Positions 50,227 to 59,776 are shown, numbered from the stretch's first letter. The stretch: DNA of 64,000 nt from Actinacidiphila guanduensis (GCF_900103985.1 NZ_FNIE01000001.1:510466-574465), one strand, 5' to 3'. A program made the numbers and translations. Notes: generated by a model not told the origin, from the letters alone.

Positions 50227-53103
50227 GTGACCGACCCGCAGGGCCCCGCCCGCCACAAGCTCGGCGAGATGCTGACGAACCTGCGGGAAGCCGCAGGAAT
50301 CTCCCAGCGGCGGATCTTCGAAGAACTCGGCGTACCCCGGACGACGATCCGCAACTGGCTGGGGGGTACCACTGCCCCGGACCGGGCGCGAGAACCCGAC
50401 TTCTGGGCCCTCGTACGGATGCTGCAGCAGGCCGCCGACCACGCCCCGTACTCCGAGGGCGAGTGGGCGGACGCCCTGCGCGCGGCTCAGGAGGAGGGGA
50501 AGGCCGCCCAAGGGCGGCAGGACCTGCCCACCCGGCCGTACGATCCCGACCCTCGCCTCGTCCGGGAACGGACGGACGAGCGTGCGGACATGAACGCGTT
50601 CCTCCGCGACGACAGCCCCGGCGCACCTTCGTATCTGTGCTGGATCGCCGACGCCCCTGTCGGCAAGACCGCGCTGCTCACCGACTACATCCGGCGGCAG
50701 CGAGGGACCGACCTCGACGTCCTGTCCTTCTTCGTCTCGGAGGCCGAAGGCACCAATACACGTGCGAAGTTCGCGGCGGAGACGGTCCGTCAGGTCGGCG
50801 AACTCCTCGGCAAGCGCCAGAAACGGGACCCGAAGGGCGTTCGGGAGTGGAAGCGTCTGTTCGCCGAAGTGGCCGAGAGGAGCGGGGCTCGGGGACGGAA
50901 GCTGCTGCTCGTGGTGGACGCCCTTGACGACGATGTGGCCTGGTCAGGCCTCACGGCGAACCACAGGCCCAATCCTGGCGGCCAAGAGAGCCCCGTGACA
51001 CGGCAACGCTCCGTACGTGGGAGCATCGCCGCGCTCCTGCCCGCTCCCCCACCCCCTGGCATGCGGGTCATCGTCTCCCTCCGACGCTGCATGCGCTTCC
51101 CGGACGACCTCTCCCCGAGCCATCCGCTGCGTCGAAGCAGGCATCAGCGCACGCTCACGCCCCTTGCCGGAGTGCCGCTGCTGCGGCACCCACCGCCGGA
51201 CGTCCACGCCCTCGGCGAGCCGGTGGCCGGGCTGCTTGCGGTCGCAGGTGGCGGGCTGCGTACGGCGGACCTGGCGGAGTTGACCGGCCTTCCGAAGGAG
51301 CGCCTCGATCGCCTCGTAGCCGGGCCGGCGGGCCGCGCGCTCATCGACGACGACCCGATCTCCGAGATGTATGCGCTGGCCCAGCCGCAACTCGCCCGAA
51401 CGGTGCGCGAAGCCCTCGGGGAAGCCGGAGTCCAACTCCTCACCGCTCAACTGCTGGAGTGGTCGCTTCGGTGGCACGCGAGGGGCTGGCCGGAAGGAAC
51501 TCCGCCCTTCCCGCTGCACCATGAGCTGCGGCTGCTGACCGGCGCCGACGAACGTGCCGCGTACGTCCTGGACATGGCGCGGTTGCGCCGACTCGCCAGC
51601 GTGTCGGGGCCTGTGACCGCGCTGGCTCAACTGGACGCCTTCGAGGAGGAGATCAGCGCAGCGGGCGAGGGCGGCCCCGATGTCCTGGCCCTCCTCGTAC
51701 AGATCTCCGCTGTACGCGCCCTGCTCCGCGGCGAGTTGCGCGACGTGCCCGCCGGCGCTCCCTCGCTCCTCCTCCGCCTCGGCGACGTGCGGCGTGCGCT
51801 CGGCCTCGCCCGCTCCGCGCCCACGGCGTCCGAGAAGGCGCTCCATCTCGCCGACGTCGCTGTGGAGTTGGCGTACGCGGGACACTCCGACGCCGAGACC
51901 GTGGCGCTGGAGGCGGCCGAGTGGCTGACTCGCGACCGCACGGACCAGGGCTTTCCCGGGACATACCGGGCCCCTGAGTCGTACGCCCGCATCCTGACGG
52001 CCGCCCGTACGCTCGCGCAGCTGAAGGGCCCCGCTGCCGCGCGCCCCCTCGTTCGTGCCGTGGTGCGGGACGAGAGGGCCGGGACCGAAGCGCTGATCGA
52101 GGCGGCCGGAATGCTGGACGTGGTCCCGGCGGACGACGTCGTAGCGGAGTTGCAGGACCGGGCGGACACACTGAGCGGGGGCGATTCGCGCGCGAAGGCT
52201 GCTGCGGTGGACCTCTGGGGCGCCCTGGGCCGGTCCATGCCGTCCATCGGTCCGCATGCCGGTGACCGCATCCAGGAGATCGGCGATGACCTCGGTCCCG
52301 CCGACGGGCTCGGCGCGGTCGACGTCCTGGCCGCGGCCGCGTCCGCCCTCGCGCGCCTGCCCGCGAGGCGGCGCTCGGCCGCCCACACACTGATGCTCCG
52401 GGCACGGGGCCGCATGGCGGACGCCATCGCGGCGCTGAAGGCCGCCGAGCCGCTGCCCGAGGACGTCGAAGGGCACCTGCGCCGCGAGTCTGCCGGGACG
52501 TTCGCGCGTCTCGCCCAAGCCGTGGACGTTGCAGGGGTCGGGGTGGGGAGGGATGCCCTGGACGACATCAGACGCTTGATGAACGCCCTGCCGGAGGACC
52601 GGCGCATCGGGGTGCTGGGCGACCCGTTGCTGGAGCGGGCGGAGTGGGTGGTCGCGGCAGCCGGCGAACGCCGAGAACGGGAGGAAAACGCGGCTGCGGC
52701 GGCTGCCGACGAGAAGAGGAGGGCGGAACGCAGGGTCAAGGACGCCCAGGCCGCTTCGCTCAACGAGGCCCGCACGAAGTACACGAGGGCCGGGTCCTCG
52801 ACAGAGGCTCCCCAAGATCGGGGGCTGGACGTCCGGCGCGCCGGCAGCCCGACGCGCTGCGACCCACCGCAGATCCGCGGGTCTGCCCGAACACGTCGAC
52901 GGTCAGCGGTCCGAGCACCCTCACCTCGCGCTGCTCGACGAAGCAGAGGGCCAATTGGCCGCGGGCAACCTGCTGCGCAGCCGGGAACTGCTGGAGGAGG
53001 CGCTGCGGCGCTCCTCCCTCCTCGAAACGGCGCGGCCAAGGCCCGAGGCCGACCCGCGATCCTGGATAACGGACCTGTGCCAAGCTCTCGGCACGGTAGG
53101 TGA
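50227..53103 (+). CDS. XRE-STAND NTPase adjacent to Cascade (N-terminal part; frame broken near the 3' end)
   Basis: 958 residues in this frame. An XRE helix-turn-helix (LTNLREAAGISQRRIFEELGVPRTTIRNWL, residues 12-45) is followed by a STAND/NACHT-type NTPase (about 100-330) with Walker A ADAPVGKT, which fits [AG]xxxxGK[ST], and Walker B LLLVVDALDDD. A long helical-repeat region (about 350-830) follows. After about residue 855 the frame becomes Arg/Pro-rich (SARTRRRSAVRAPSPRAARR), as expected after a frameshift; helical-repeat sequence resumes in another frame (next entry). The start is GTG. It is divergent from the Cascade operon across about 550 bp. It may sense Cascade-target binding or phage and act as the effector; this is inference. 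Confidence 0.8.
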   Translation: MTDPQGPARHKLGEMLTNLREAAGISQRRIFEELGVPRTTIRNWLGGTTAPDRAREPDFWALVRMLQQAADHAPYSEGEWADALRAAQEEGKAAQGRQDLPTRPYDPDPRLVRERTDERADMNAFLRDDSPGAPSYLCWIADAPVGKTALLTDYIRRQRGTDLDVLSFFVSEAEGTNTRAKFAAETVRQVGELLGKRQKRDPKGVREWKRLFAEVAERSGARGRKLLLVVDALDDDVAWSGLTANHRPNPGGQESPVTRQRSVRGSIAALLPAPPPPGMRVIVSLRRCMRFPDDLSPSHPLRRSRHQRTLTPLAGVPLLRHPPPDVHALGEPVAGLLAVAGGGLRTADLAELTGLPKERLDRLVAGPAGRALIDDDPISEMYALAQPQLARTVREALGEAGVQLLTAQLLEWSLRWHARGWPEGTPPFPLHHELRLLTGADERAAYVLDMARLRRLASVSGPVTALAQLDAFEEEISAAGEGGPDVLALLVQISAVRALLRGELRDVPAGAPSLLLRLGDVRRALGLARSAPTASEKALHLADVAVELAYAGHSDAETVALEAAEWLTRDRTDQGFPGTYRAPESYARILTAARTLAQLKGPAAARPLVRAVVRDERAGTEALIEAAGMLDVVPADDVVAELQDRADTLSGGDSRAKAAAVDLWGALGRSMPSIGPHAGDRIQEIGDDLGPADGLGAVDVLAAAASALARLPARRRSAAHTLMLRARGRMADAIAALKAAEPLPEDVEGHLRRESAGTFARLAQAVDVAGVGVGRDALDDIRRLMNALPEDRRIGVLGDPLLERAEWVVAAAGERREREENAAAAAADEKRRAERRVKDAQAASLNEARTKYTRAGSSTEAPQDRGLDVRRAGSPTRCDPPQIRGSARTRRRSAVRAPSPRAARRSRGPIGRGQPAAQPGTAGGGAAALLPPRNGAAKARGRPAILDNGPVPSSRHGR

Positions 53104-54133
53104 GTTCGATGAGGCCGTAGTGCTCGCTTCGAACCTGCCGGACCCGCAGGAGCGCGCGCGGGGCCTGGCCGCTCTTTCCCTCGGCTGTTCTCTCGGCGGG
53201 TTCGGCGAAGCGGGCAGCGGCTATGCGTACGAGGCGGCGTCTCTCCTGTCCGCCGATGAAGGGCCGGATTCAGCGGGCGTCGTGGCTCAGGCTCTCGCTC
53301 ACGCCGGAGACGCGCCCGCGGCTACGGCCCTGGCAGTGCGAGGAAACGCCGCACAGCGGCGGCAGGCGATGACGGCTGTCGCTGCCGGACTCGTACGCCA
53401 CCGCCCCGAAGAAGCGGCCCGCATTGCCGAGCCCTCCATCGAAGCGCTGGCAGAGCGTCTGATCCACCTCGACAAGGGCAACCAGTTCCGGCACCTTCCC
53501 GAATTGGCGGCCCTGCTCCTCGCTTTTCCGGACGTCCGGCATCCCGACTCCCGCCTGCGCGAAGCAATGCACCTCGCCGTGCAGCGGCTTGGTGACGCCA
53601 CCACGTCGTGGCACGGGCCGTCGATGGTGGTCGTCACCCTGCTGGAACGGCTCGGCTGCCTCTCTGACGAGGACGCCGAGGTCGCCGCGAGCGCTACGGA
53701 CAGGTGGCAGCGCTCGCTCCAACCGGGCGAGGCCCCCTGTGCGGAACTCGCCCTCCTGGCGGCCATCGACGGGGACGCACCTGGCGTTCGACGTCACGCC
53801 GAGGCTGCACGGACGCCGCAGGACCGCGCGACAGCGCTCTTCGCAGCCGCCGCATATGTGGCGGGCGCCCACATACCCCTGAGCACCGACAGCCGAGCCG
53901 GCGACCGGGTGATCCGCACCTGCCTCGCTCTCACCCGAGCCCGCGGTGACGGCACTCCCCCATCACCGACGGCAGCCCGACAGCTCCTCCGAAGCCTCTT
54001 GCGTTCCGACGCCTGGACCTCCACGATTCCCCTGCTCCCCGCACTTGCCCCCGGAGCCCTGGAGCGCCTGAGCACCGTACTGAAATCGAACCAAGCGGGC
54101 GCCGTCCTGACCTGCGGCGAAGCCCGCCATTAG
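52955..54133 (+). pseudogene. C-terminal part of the XRE-STAND protein in a shifted frame (or an overlapping second gene)
   Basis: 392 residues from a TTG, but protein-like sequence in this frame begins earlier, near 52890 (GLPEHVDGQRSEHPHLALLDEAEGQ). It continues the TPR-like helical repeats of the upstream frame (SRELLEEALRRSSLL, EFDEAVVLASNLPDPQERARGLAALS). The simplest reading is one ~1290-residue gene with a frameshift between about 52780 and 52930. A sequencing error, pseudogenisation, programmed frameshifting, or a separate gene started by the TTG (AGAGGG four bases upstream) are alternatives. Confidence 0.6.
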
Positions 54134-54275
54134 GCGCTGAGCTCACCGAGGGGTAAGACGCCGTTTCTTATGGTGGGCTGCGGTCCGGGTTCCTCCTGGC
54201 AAAGGTGTGTGGGACCATTTGTGCCGTGGATACCAACCGAAGGGCTCGTGCCGCGTAGGCGGCCTGGGCGCCTAC

Positions 54276-54616
54276 GTGCCGAGCAACGACTTCGGCACCA
54301 GCCCCCACTCCCACGACCCGTCTTCCCGGGCCTGTCCTCGACGGCCACGGCCGAGGTCGTCAGGATCGAACTCAGCCGTAACTACCTGTGGCCAGGTGCC
54401 ACATACTCGGCAGCGCTCGTCTGGAGCCGGTTCGTACGCAATCCGAACCGACGACTGTGGGTTCAGGACGACGAGTCCAACTGCGGCATCTGGGAGTGCT
54501 GCGGCAGTCCGTTCGAGGCTCGCTACTTCTTGGAAGCCGTGATCCGTGGCATGTCTCGGCAACGACGCTCCGAACTGCGCCGCATCGTCGACGAGCTGGA
54601 CGATCTCTCCTATTGA
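54276..54616 (+). pseudogene. Hypothetical protein gene with probable frameshift
   Basis: The 3' part encodes convincing protein (EVVRIELSRNYLWPGATYSA, LVWSRFVRNPNRRLWVQDDE, SNCGIWECCGSPFEARYFLE) up to a stop at 54614-54616. The 5' part reads naturally in a different frame (VPSNDFGTSPHSHDPSSR, from a GTG at 54276), so a frameshift near 54340 is likely. I recognise no domain. It follows the broken STAND gene, at the start of a decay zone. Confidence 0.5.
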
Positions 54617-54635
54617 CAGCCCCGGGCGGCGCTGC

Positions 54636-54905
54636 TCAGCGAGCCGGGCGCCGGTAGTTGATGAGTGACGCCACGATCCCGACGAAGGCAAGGTAGGGCT
54701 CGGCCGGCAGTCCAGCTCACCGCGGGCACCGAGTTCGTCGAGGACGACACGATGCAGCCCGGCCCACACCCGGCCCCGGCTCCACTGCGCGAAGCGCCGG
54801 TAGACGTGGGCCATGCAGGGCCGAACACCGGCGGGAGCTGCCGCCACGTACAACCCGACGTCGCCACGAAGATGATCGCCGCCAACGCCACACGGTCGCA
54901 CGGCC
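54636..54905 (-). mobile_element. Internally deleted IS5-family transposase remnant
   Basis: On the minus strand one frame reads RVALAAIIFVATSGCTWRQL followed by PPVFG. A second frame continues with MAHVYRRFAQWSRGRVWAGL and HRVVLDELGARGELDC, the N-terminal region of IS5-type transposases. It then jumps to AEPYLAFVGIVASLINYRRP and a stop, the C-terminal end. The catalytic core is deleted, there is at least one frameshift, and the true start is missing. No terminal inverted repeats were identified. It abuts a TetR fragment, so its insertion or later deletion probably destroyed that gene. Confidence 0.65.
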
Positions 54906-54924
54906 GCCGTGACCGCGGCACCGG

Positions 54925-55273
54925 CCAGGAGCGAGATACGGCGGCCGAGCCCCACCCCCAGCTCGGGGCCTGGCTGATCGCCAGGAGCGCGGCCACCAGC
55001 CAGGACGCCCTGGCGGTGGGCCCGCGCGGCCTGCCCGCCCGACGGGCCCTCGCCCGACTCGACACGAGCCGGGCCCACGCGCTGGTCGACCGACTCCAGC
55101 ACCTCCGCGACCTCGGCCAACTGCCCCCGGACTGCGACCCCGCAGACCTGGCCCGCCTGCTCGTGGTGATCATCAAGGGCCTCGCCGTGCAGGCCGCCTC
55201 GGGGACATCACAGGCCGAACTGCGGGTCGTCGCCGAACCGATGATGTCCTACCTGCCCGTACGGGTGACGTGA
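54925..55273 (+). pseudogene. C-terminal fragment of a TetR family regulator
   Basis: The frame encodes RLQHLRDLGQLPPDCDPADL, ARLLVVIIKGLAVQAASGTS and QAELRVVAEPMMSYLPVRVT, the ligand-binding C-terminus seen in many Streptomyces TetR proteins. The helix-turn-helix part is absent; upstream lies the IS5 remnant. It is convergent with the epoxide hydrolase gene, which it may once have controlled. Confidence 0.6.
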
Positions 55274-55348
55274 CGGGACGACGGGCACGGGTCGGTGACG
55301 GCCGGCAGGCTGGGCCGCGCCAGATCCGTGGCGCGACCCGACGAGCCG

Positions 55349-56512
55349 TCAGGAAGACTTCTTCCGGATTGGGCGGAAGAAGGCGCGGATCTCCTCGGCG
55401 AGTGTCCCGGCGGCTTCCATCGGCCCGAAGTGCCCGCCTCGTGGCATGTCGGTCCAGCGCGCGACATCGTCGAAGACTCGCTCCACCCAGGACCGGGGCG
55501 GCATGTTGTCCTTCGGGAAGGCGGCCACACCCAGCGGGGGCATGACGCGCTCGCCGGGCGCGAACCGGGTCGGATTCAGCCTGTCCTCGCGGTAGAAGCG
55601 CATGGACGAGCCGATGGTGCCGGTGAACCAGTAGATGGAGACGAGTGTGAGTATCTGGTCGAGCGAGAAGACCTGCTCCACGTCGCCGTCGCAGTCGCTC
55701 CAGCCGCGCAGCTTTTCGACGATCCACGCGGCCAGGCCCGTAGGGGAGTCGGTCAGGGCGTAGGCGGGCGTCTGGGGCTTCGTCGAGTGCAGGTGGTGGT
55801 AACCCCCTTCCGCGGCGAACCAGGTGGCGGAGGAGTCGATGAACGCCTTCTCCTCCTCCGTCAGGGGCGGTTCTCCCTCGCCCAGGGGCGGCCGGAAGGC
55901 ACCGGGGACGAAGTTGAGGTGCAGGCCGGTGACGCGCCCGGGATGGCGGTGGGCGAGCCAGGTGGAGACGGCCGCGCCCCAGTCGCCGGCCTGGGCGCCG
56001 AACCGCTCGTAGCCGAGGCCCGTCATCAAGTGGGCCCACAATCCGGCCACCTGTTCCGGTCCGAGGCCCGGGCGCTCCGGGCGCTGTGAGAAGCCGTACC
56101 CGGGGATGGAGGGGACGACGACGTCGAAGGCGTCGGCCGGGTCCCCGCCGTGGGCTCCCGGGTCGGTGAGCAGGGGGATGATCCGTTCCATGTCGAAGCC
56201 GGTGCCGGGCCAGCCGTGCGTGAGCACGAGCGGGTACGGCGCGGGACCGGTTCCGTGCCGGTGGATGAAGTGGATCCCGATTCCGTCCACGTCCGCGGTG
56301 AACTGCGGCAGGGCGTTCAGCCTGGCCTCCTGGGCGCGCCAGTCGAAGCGGTTCTGCCAGTGGTCCGTCAGCCGTCGCAGGAAGGCCAGGTCGGTGCCGT
56401 CCTCCCAGTCCATGCCGTCGACGGCGTCGGGCCAGCGGGTGTTCCGCAGCCGGCGGGTCAGGTCCTCCAGCTGTTCGTCGCTGATGGCGATGGTGAAGGG
56501 CGTCGTTTTCAC
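55349..56512 (-). CDS. Epoxide hydrolase family protein (EHN domain plus alpha/beta hydrolase)
   Basis: 387 residues. The N-terminal EHN domain (FTIAISDEQLEDLTRRLRNTRWPD) precedes an alpha/beta-hydrolase fold with oxyanion motif HGWPG, nucleophile aspartate in AQAGDWGAAVS and catalytic histidine in GGHFGPMEAAGTL. Such enzymes open epoxides to diols, often in detoxification or secondary metabolism, without cofactor. It starts at a GTG with GGAG upstream; upstream in-frame sequence is Arg-rich and rejected. It is intact amid surrounding decayed genes. Confidence 0.88.
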   Translation of the reverse strand: MKTTPFTIAISDEQLEDLTRRLRNTRWPDAVDGMDWEDGTDLAFLRRLTDHWQNRFDWRAQEARLNALPQFTADVDGIGIHFIHRHGTGPAPYPLVLTHGWPGTGFDMERIIPLLTDPGAHGGDPADAFDVVVPSIPGYGFSQRPERPGLGPEQVAGLWAHLMTGLGYERFGAQAGDWGAAVSTWLAHRHPGRVTGLHLNFVPGAFRPPLGEGEPPLTEEEKAFIDSSATWFAAEGGYHHLHSTKPQTPAYALTDSPTGLAAWIVEKLRGWSDCDGDVEQVFSLDQILTLVSIYWFTGTIGSSMRFYREDRLNPTRFAPGERVMPPLGVAAFPKDNMPPRSWVERVFDDVARWTDMPRGGHFGPMEAAGTLAEEIRAFFRPIRKKSS

Positions 56513-57485
56513 GGAACCGCTCCGTTTCCTGCACCTGTCCCTGGTCCCCGTGAACGTTGTCGTCCCCGCGGCTCGGCTCCCGCATGCCCAACATGCGGTG
56601 GGACCAACCCTGCGGGTTTGTCGTAGTCGTAGCGGCGGTCGCCGAGCACGACGCCCGGGCGAACCGGACCGTGTGGGCCGCATCCATGCAATTGCTCAGG
56701 GCCCTGCGGGGCGTGCAGAAGTCGGGAGCCCAGCGGGCGAACGAGCGGCCTGTCGGCAAGGTGACGGCCTGGCTGGACGGCTACCAGTACATCGACGGCT
56801 ACCCCGAGCCATGGCATATGTTCACCAGTCTCGCCGTTGAGAGACCGAAGTGGTCCTGTCCGGGACGTCCCCGCTCGTCCCAGTGCAGGTAGGCCACGAC
56901 GTGCCCGCGTTGTCGCGCAGCCACAGCGTTTACGAGCCGTCGTCGTACCACTCGACCCACGAGACAAGTTCGATTTACGAACTTGAGAGTGTTAACGTGT
57001 CCGTGCGTCGGCAAAACGAACCCACTGGGTTGCCGGGATGGGGCGCCATACGTGGTGGCGCCCGGCCCGAAGGGGTGCCGACGCCCAGCGCTGTCCGTGT
57101 TCCGCCACCCCCTACCTGCACCCCGCGTGAACTCTGCGGCCGCGCGCCCGGGCACTGGGGCGGCGTCACCCGAGTCGGCCCCCGCTCCGCAAGACCGCCC
57201 GCGCCGGGCCGATCCCCACCCTCCCCGCGTGGCGCAGCTGCCCTCCGCGGTCGGCGTCTCCCACGCTGTGCTGCTCACCGCGCCGGTCGCAGTCGCGACC
57301 CTCAGCGCGATTCCGCGCACACCTCATGAGTTCCGCTGTGCCTGAGCAACCGCCCTTCGCACCCCTGGCCAGTAGCGCTTCTCAGAGGAAGTCTCCACAG
57401 GTCAGCCCCAAGGCCCGTTGCCTCGGAGCACCTTTCCCAACCATCCGCCGCGCCGCGGCAACATCACCCCTCGGAGGACCCTGAC
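56513..57485. other. Decayed intergenic region, about 970 bp
   Basis: No intact gene is seen. On the minus strand short coding-like pieces appear in different frames: VVLGDRRYDYDK near 56640, which resembles an internal transposase strand, and SWVEWYDDGS followed by TLWLRDNAGTSWP near 56900-56965 across a stop. These are best read as remnants. Around 56965 there is a clean AT-rich operator-like palindrome (separate entry). Confidence 0.4.
56965..56985. promoter_or_regulatory. Orphan operator-like palindrome
   Basis: CAAGTTCG-ATTTA-CGAACTTG is a perfect 8-bp inverted repeat with a 5-bp centre, set in AT-rich sequence. It resembles TetR or MarR operators. No intact gene starts beside it, so it may be left from a decayed promoter. 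Confidence 0.45.
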
Positions 57486-57695
57486 ATGGCCTGGATCGCC
57501 AGTACCCACACCGAACGCCAGAAGGAGCTCGGCAGCTTCCAGCTCGGCACGGGCGGAATCGGCGGAATCGCCTTCGCCACCGGACCCGGGATCGGGCTGC
57601 CCGAGGAGGAAGGCCACAAGCTGATCGACCGAGCGGTGAACGAGGAGGGCTTCAAGGTTCTGGACACCGCCGATGGAAGAAGGGAATCGCGGTGA
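57486..57695 (+). pseudogene. Aldo/keto reductase, 5' fragment only
   Basis: A good start (GGAGG eight bases before the ATG) opens a frame encoding SFQLGTGGIGGIAFATGPGI and GHKLIDRAVNEEGFKVLDTA, the beginning of an aldo/keto reductase up to the first catalytic-aspartate region (LDTAD). The sequence then ends abruptly (GRRESR) at about 57680, where an S8-peptidase remnant on the other strand begins. The barrel, catalytic Tyr/Lys/His and NADPH site are missing, so it cannot be functional. Confidence 0.6.
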
Positions 57696-58583
57696 GCACC
57701 TTGTCGCCCTGCCGGTAGGCCCACGGCAGCGCCTTGCCGTCCTCGCTGCTGATCAGGGCCTGCGGCAGCCCCGGTCCGAAGGGGGCACTGCCCCAGGTGG
57801 AGGTGCCGCGCGTGCCCGCGTCACGGGCGAGCGGTGCCATTGTCTGGGAGGTGAGGTGCGTCCAGTCGTCGCTGATGCCGATGTCGGTGTACGCGCTCCA
57901 CGTCACGCCCGGTGTGTAGTACTCGGTGCGGGTCTGCGGGAAGACGAGCTCGTGGTCGGTGGAGCCGCTGAGGCCGGTGACGGGGGCGGTGGAGCCGAAC
58001 AGCTGGTCGTCCAGCCGCCTGACGCCGGCCGGTTCGCGGTAGACGGAGTCCACCCGGGCGAGGTGCGCCGGGTCGAAGTGCCACGTGTGGCCGTTCGGCA
58101 GGGCGGTGTTCACGGCGTCGAACAGCAGGTAGAGCGAGGGCGCGGCGGGCCGGCCGACGACGTGGACCTGATCGTCGCCCGCGGTGATCCGGTCGCGCAG
58201 GCCCTGGTTGCCAGTGGCCGAGAAGAGCTGGAAAACTGGGAGGACGCCGGTGTCCTCGATGTAGTCGTAGCTGAGCACCAGTTGGACGCCGTGGGCCTTG
58301 AGTGCGGTCATGAGGGCGGTCAAGTCGTCCTGGGACGGCGGGTCCTGGGTCGGCGGTGGTGACGTCCGGGGCGAGCAGCACCACTCTGCCCGCGACGTCG
58401 CCGATGGCTGCCGGGTCGGTCCGCTCGCCGAGGTCGACCAACTTTCCTGTGACGTCGCCCTCGAAGCCGCCGGGTGAGGTGTCGGTCACGTCGCCGACTT
58501 CGTAGGGGTGCGGGCCCGTGGTCGTCACCTGGTTCTGCGGCCTGGCCCACGCCGCCTCACCCGCCCAGGACGCGCTGGCCGGG
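57680..58583 (-). pseudogene. Truncated, frameshifted S8 (subtilisin-like) peptidase remnant
   Basis: Two frames together encode part of the long C-terminal region of a secreted Streptomyces S8 peptidase. One carries a PA-domain-like stretch (GDVTDTSPGGFEGDVTGKLV), about 58350-58560. The other carries ALKAHGVQLVLSYDYIEDTG, then LVFPQTRTEYYTPGVTWSAY and VLTAIPFF, about 57680-58335. A frameshift separates them near 58340. The catalytic Asp-His-Ser domain and signal peptide are absent, and the 3' end is cut at the junction with the reductase fragment. Confidence 0.55.
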
Positions 58584-59159
58584 CTACGGGTGCAGTTTCT
58601 CGCCCTTCGCCAGCATCGCCACGTACTTCTCGATCCGGCGCGCCCGGGTCTCGGGCTTCTTGGCGTCCTGGACTCGGTACAGGATGGCGTAGCGGTTCTG
58701 CCGGTCCAGTGTCTCGAAGAACTCCGCGGCGGCCGGGTCGGCGGCGAGGGCTGCCGCGAGGTCGTCCGGCACCGTGGCGGTCCTCGCCCCGTCGTATGCC
58801 GCCTCCCAGCGGCCGTCCGCCTTGGCGCGGTCGACCTCGGCCTGTCCCGGCGGACGCATCCGGCCCTGCTCGATCAGCGCGGCCGCCTTGTCCCGGTTGA
58901 TCTTGGACCACTTGCTGCGCGGCGTGCGCGGAGTGAACCGCTGGAGCCACCACTGGTCGTCGAGCGCGGCCTTCTGGCCGTCGATCCAGCCGTAGCAGAG
59001 CGCCACGTCGAGCGCCTGGGCATAATCCAGAGCGACGATGCCGGCGCCCTTCTTACGAAGCTTGAGCCAGATACCGGGCGAGACGGCGTGGTTCTCGCCG
59101 AGCCACGCCTCGAAGTCTTCGGCGAATTCGAATGCGACGATCTCCAAGTCCTGAGTCAC
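58584..59159 (-). CDS. YdeI/OmpD-associated family protein
   Basis: 191 residues. AWLGENHAVSPGIWLKLRKKG, YAQALDVALCYGWIDGQK and RFTPRTPRSKWSKINRDKA are the defining motifs of the YdeI/OmpD-associated (bacteriocin-protection-like) family. YdeI of E. coli has been linked to peptide resistance; the biochemical role is unknown. A GTG (VTQDLEIVAFEF) is chosen because family homology starts there and upstream sequence is out of character. It lies about 220 bp left of the second CRISPR array and immediately beside the S8 remnant. Confidence 0.85.
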   Translation of the reverse strand: MTQDLEIVAFEFAEDFEAWLGENHAVSPGIWLKLRKKGAGIVALDYAQALDVALCYGWIDGQKAALDDQWWLQRFTPRTPRSKWSKINRDKAAALIEQGRMRPPGQAEVDRAKADGRWEAAYDGARTATVPDDLAAALAADPAAAEFFETLDRQNRYAILYRVQDAKKPETRARRIEKYVAMLAKGEKLHP

Positions 59160-59381
59160 CCGGGTAGCGAACCACACCCGACCGACAGCCACGACGCACG
59201 CAGACGCCGGCGCCGAGGCCAGCGCCGGCGCCCGCCGCAGGATGCCCGTGGACTCTTGCTCACGACAAGAAGAAAGCACGCTCACCCTGGACCGCCACGT
59301 CGTCCGCGAGGAAGGCCCGGGGATCGACCCTGCGGCGGCGGGGAGGACGGCTTGACCGCCTGCCCCTCGAGGGTCGCGACG

Positions 59382-59776
59382 GGCCCAAACCCCGCTGGCG
59401 CGGGGAGCACTCCAGAGGCAGAAGCGACCAGGACTTGATCACGGGACCAACCCCGCGCGGGCGGGGAGCACACTACGGCCGTGAGCTGTAGGGCGCTTTC
59501 GTCGGGACCAACCCCGCGCGGGCGGGGAGCACCCTGCGGTGGGCCCGCGGTGCTCGATGTTGCCGGGACCAACCCCGCGCGGGCGGGAAGCGCACCTCCC
59601 GCCCCTGGAGACCGAGGATGCCCACGGGACCAACCCCGCGCGGGCGGGGAGCGCGGAGATCGTCAACCCGCCGCTGCCGGAGGCCTGGGACCAACCCCGC
59701 GCCGGCGGGGAGCGCTGTCGGGCAGCATGGGTAATGCTCCTGTTCCTGGGACCAACCCCGCACCGGCGGGGAGCAC
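59382..59776 (-). CRISPR. Type I-E CRISPR array (7 repeats, 6 spacers)
   Basis: 29-nt repeats start at 59382, 59443, 59504, 59565, 59626, 59687 and 59748; all six spacers are exactly 32 nt (61-nt period). The plus-strand consensus begins GGGACCAACCCCGCG and ends GGGGAGCAC or GGGGAGCGC. Repeats 4-6 carry the GCGC ending and repeats 6-7 vary in the stem loop. The leftmost repeat is degenerate (GGCCCAAAC), so the leader is on the right and transcription runs on the minus strand. Same repeat family as the array at 44002, hence probably served by the same Cas6e. Confidence 0.95.

Noticed and set aside
50944-52815. Long minus-strand frames opposite the Cascade-adjacent STAND gene
   Set aside because: They lack any domain and mirror the codon pattern of the plus-strand STAND gene.
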